From Gammaproteobacteria bacterium (GTDB lineage: Bacteria > Pseudomonadota > Gammaproteobacteria > Burkholderiales > Burkholderiaceae_C): DNA of 5,008 bases. Each line of letters starts with the position of its first letter. Within the stretch, counting starts at the first letter, position 1. Of the stretch, positions 4,803 through 5,008 are shown one piece after another. The notes under the pieces are model-generated. The model was not told where the DNA came from and made no database searches. It worked only from the letters and a program-made list of their open reading frames with translations. A program made the position numbers and the translations under genes. The DNA is taken from the NCBI GenBank assembly GCA_018903185.1, contig JAHIQV010000028.1, forward strand, positions 1 to 5,008. The letters are read 5' to 3'.

Positions 4803-5008
4803 CCCGCGCGCCGTGCCAGCACCTCGAACGCCGGCAGCGTCTTGCCTTCCAGCACCTCGAGGAAGGCACCACCGCCGGTGGAGATGTAGCCCACGTCCTT
4901 CTCGATGCCGTATTTGGCGATCGCCGCCAGGGTGTCGCCACCGCCGGCGATGCTGAAGGCGCTGCTCTCGGCAATCGCGTGCGCGATCACCTTGGTGCCG
5001 TTCTCGAA
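4799..5008 (-). CDS. pgk: Phosphoglycerate kinase, C-terminal part (N-terminus beyond window)
   Basis: The last 69 residues of phosphoglycerate kinase run in from the right edge and end at TAA (4801 to 4799). The enzyme transfers a phosphate between 1,3-bisphosphoglycerate and ADP in glycolysis, and works in reverse in gluconeogenesis and the Calvin cycle; it is cytosolic. Diagnostic motifs are [12 protein letters not shown] (19-30 of the visible part) and [19 protein letters not shown] (41-59), which form the nucleotide-binding C-terminal domain. The visible part is intact. Since the stop overlaps the stop of the convergent YbaN-family gene, any terminator for pgk must lie inside that gene's coding sequence. 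Confidence 0.97.
   Translation of the reverse strand, partial: FENGTKVIAHAIAESSAFSIAGGGDTLAAIAKYGIEKDVGYISTGGGAFLEVLEGKTLPAFEVLARRAG

Overview
The window is a compact, gene-dense stretch of very GC-rich bacterial chromosome. Codon use, the protein sequences and a GC-rich intergenic element of a type I know from Comamonadaceae suggest a betaproteobacterium of the order Burkholderiales, probably Comamonadaceae (Hydrogenophaga/Acidovorax-like). This placement is inference. I see no tRNA or rRNA gene, CRISPR array, insertion sequence or phage gene.

Layout. (i) 1-1445, minus strand: a membrane fatty-acid-hydroxylase/sterol-desaturase family protein (711-1445), followed 45 bp downstream by a TPR protein of the TTC38-like family (665 to beyond the left edge). 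The two look like one transcription unit. (ii) 1446-1563: a divergent intergenic region holding a plausible sigma70 promoter for the plus-strand gene, a perfect 8-bp palindrome and a perfect 9-bp inverted repeat. (iii) 1564-2613, plus strand: a GlxA-type regulator (DJ-1/PfpI-like domain plus AraC helix-turn-helix), closed by a convincing intrinsic terminator at 2616-2670. (iv) 2771-3874, plus strand: an Old Yellow Enzyme (NemA-like alkene reductase), preceded by a 14-bp perfect palindrome. (v) 3875-3996: a structured repeat element whose first 20 bp recur exactly 80 bp downstream. (vi) 3997-4802, plus strand: a SirB2-family and a YbaN/DUF454-family small membrane protein, overlapping by 4 nt (GTGA). 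(vii) 4799-5008, minus strand: the C-terminal 69 residues of phosphoglycerate kinase (pgk). Its stop codon overlaps that of the YbaN-family gene tail to tail.

How the genes may work together. The regulator lies head to head with the hydroxylase/TPR pair, and the shared region carries symmetric repeats, so autoregulation plus control of that pair is the simplest hypothesis. The ligand is unknown. The alkene reductase probably has its own promoter, because a terminator separates it from the regulator. The SirB2/YbaN pair is probably translationally coupled. pgk belongs to a separate central-metabolism unit.

Every gene falls into a known family and I did not find a novel multi-gene system. The most interesting items are the divergent control region, the little-studied hydroxylase/TTC38-like pair, the repeat element with its terminal duplication, and the overlapping convergent stops next to pgk.
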